From: Bacteroidales bacterium UBA5349
GTDB taxonomy: Bacteria > Bacteroidota > Bacteroidia > Bacteroidales > Tenuifilaceae
Assembly: GCA_002410065.1 (NCBI GenBank)
Contig: DHQB01000026.1
Coordinates: 210,467-274,466 of the forward strand
DNA: 64,000 bases
Reading direction: 5' to 3'
Below, piece by piece: positions 63,226-64,000 of this stretch. Position numbers and translations under genes: made by a program. The notes under the pieces are model-generated. The model saw nothing but the letters and a program-made list of their open reading frames with translations, made no database searches and was not told the DNA's origin. How positions within the stretch are numbered: the stretch's first letter is position 1; each line of letters starts with the position of its first letter.

Positions 63226-63693
63226 CTATCTAAATGAGATTACAATTTTTGCTGATTTCAAATCTTTGTAAGCAAAAGTAACTTTACGCACTAATAATTC
63301 TTTCCTTTTCTTGCCCTCCTCCTTTACCATTTCTTCTACCTCAATGGTAAAATCATTTTCATTAACATCCACTAATTTCCCAGTAACTTTCTCACCTTCA
63401 ATCGGGATAACATTTAGCAATCGTCCCAAATTCTTTTTGTATTGTCGAACCACTTTTAAAGGGGAAGAAAGGCCTGCCGACGAAACCTCTAACTCAAAAT
63501 CTTCTTCATCCCTGTCAAGATTTTGCTCTATTGCCCTGCTAACCTTCACACATCTATCTATCGAAATGCCCTCATCGCTATCGATCAGCACCAAAATATT
63601 ATTGCTTGCAGATATTGTTATATCAACCACAAACTCTTTTTCTGAGTCAATGCACTCACTAATAATACTTTCTATTCTTTCCTTACTTATCAT
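63226..63693 (-). CDS. rimP: ribosome maturation factor RimP
   Basis: 30S maturation factor. 155 residues, with the N-terminal domain (VVDITISASNNILVLIDSDEGISIDRCVKVSRAIE) and the region ELEVSSAGLSSPLK, followed by the SH3-like C-terminal domain. First gene of the rimP-nusA-infB operon. A strong promoter and a leader hairpin lie upstream. Confidence 0.94.
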   Translation of the reverse strand: MISKERIESIISECIDSEKEFVVDITISASNNILVLIDSDEGISIDRCVKVSRAIEQNLDRDEEDFELEVSSAGLSSPLKVVRQYKKNLGRLLNVIPIEGEKVTGKLVDVNENDFTIEVEEMVKEEGKKRKELLVRKVTFAYKDLKSAKIVISFR

Positions 63694-63716
63694 TATTTCA
63701 CCTTATTATAACAAAA

Positions 63717-63736
63717 CAGGGGACTAAAGCCCCCTG
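63717..63736 (-). promoter_or_regulatory. leader hairpin of the rimP operon
   Basis: CAGGGG (63717-63722) and CCCCTG (63731-63736) pair; on the minus strand the stem is followed by TTTTG and an AT-rich stretch. It lies inside the predicted 5' leader, some 25 bases ahead of the ATG, and could act as an attenuator or protein-binding stem. Confidence 0.5.
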
Positions 63737-63758
63737 CGTCGTTTGCAATATGACGGCA

Positions 63759-63789
63759 CAAAAGTATATTAAAAACTTTTTAAATCAAA
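63759..63789 (-). promoter_or_regulatory. promoter of rimP-nusA-infB
   Basis: On the minus strand TTTG (63786-63789), a 19-base spacer and TACTTTTG (63759-63766): a near-ideal Bacteroidota promoter. Confidence 0.65.
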
Positions 63790-64000
63790 ATATTTGGCTG
63801 AATTATAACAAGATGCGACTAATTGTAATAAGGAAATCTATCGAATACCACGCTTAAAAAAAAGATTTTAGAAGTTTAACCTTTTAATGAATAAGCAAAT
63901 GTGGTAAGAAGTGCTGGGGAAACCCAATGCATACTTTCTGATAAATTGATGAATACTAGGTATATACAGCAAACACAGGCATAACAAAAAAGCCTCGAGT

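Larger units (their letters stand above)
63694..64000. other. upstream region of rimP and right window edge
   Basis: 307 bases with no protein gene. The left part holds the rimP leader hairpin (63717-63736) and promoter (63759-63789). The right part has only weak features: AAAAAAGCCTCGAGT at the very end may be the first half of a terminator that continues beyond the window. Confidence 0.5.

Noticed and set aside
1..64000. CRISPR arrays, prophage genes, complete insertion sequences with terminal repeats
   Set aside because: Looked for regularly spaced repeats, integrases and terminal inverted repeats; only the RAYT gene, which has none, is of mobile type.

Overview
The window reads as chromosomal DNA of a Bacteroidota bacterium, most likely of the Bacteroidales or a close relative. 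The grounds are a full-length SprA (the type IX secretion outer-membrane translocon), a sigma/FecR/STN regulatory trio, the gene order lysS-gpsA-pgi, an RprX/RprY-like two-component pair, an IPExxxVDY-type protein behind rnc, and promoters of the Bacteroidota form (TTTG, about 19 bp, TAnnTTTG) in front of many genes. mqnC points to menaquinone synthesis by the futalosine route. The sequence is AT-rich and gene-dense, with no phage, CRISPR array, rRNA or tRNA gene that I can see.

Layout. 1-2.3 kb: the tail of an unidentified gene, a gene-poor stretch, a RAYT (REP-type) transposase carrying a REP-like hairpin inside its own reading frame, and mqnC. 2.4-12 kb: pdxA-ruvA-sprA, then gcvH. 12-18 kb: thiL, a DUF2185 protein, tig, clpP, recJ and a truncated lipB remnant. 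18.7-23.3 kb: lysS, a candidate small RNA, gpsA and pgi. 23.3-26.8 kb: a bile-acid/sodium-symporter-like permease with two periplasmic BamE-like repeats at its N-terminus, a PlsC-type acyltransferase and an unknown exported protein. 27-33.3 kb: a TetR-controlled envelope cassette. 33.4-37.9 kb: two paralogous outer-membrane-type regulatory-domain proteins flanking an ECF sigma/FecR pair. 38-44 kb: the sufBCDSE operon plus a SufT-like protein. 44-48 kb: tandem YitT permeases, an M23 peptidase and a lipoprotein. 48-51.7 kb: purN diverging from acpP-fabF-rnc-IPExxxVDY. 51.9-56.3 kb: an RprXY-like pair, an orphan SiaC and a GH16-fold protein without its catalytic glutamates. 56.3-63.7 kb, minus strand: rimP-nusA-infB, then lepA and a methyltransferase-like gene.

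The most interesting unit is the 27-33.3 kb cassette: a small membrane protein, a TetR regulator, an RND/MMPL exporter, an OMPLA-like outer-membrane phospholipase, a LolA-like carrier and a beta-barrel. Two near-identical partly palindromic sites (16 of 20 positions equal) lie in front of the regulator operon and in front of the RND gene. Together they suggest a self-regulated lipid or lipoprotein route from inner to outer membrane that includes its own phospholipase. That function is inferred; the parts and the two sites are visible in the sequence.
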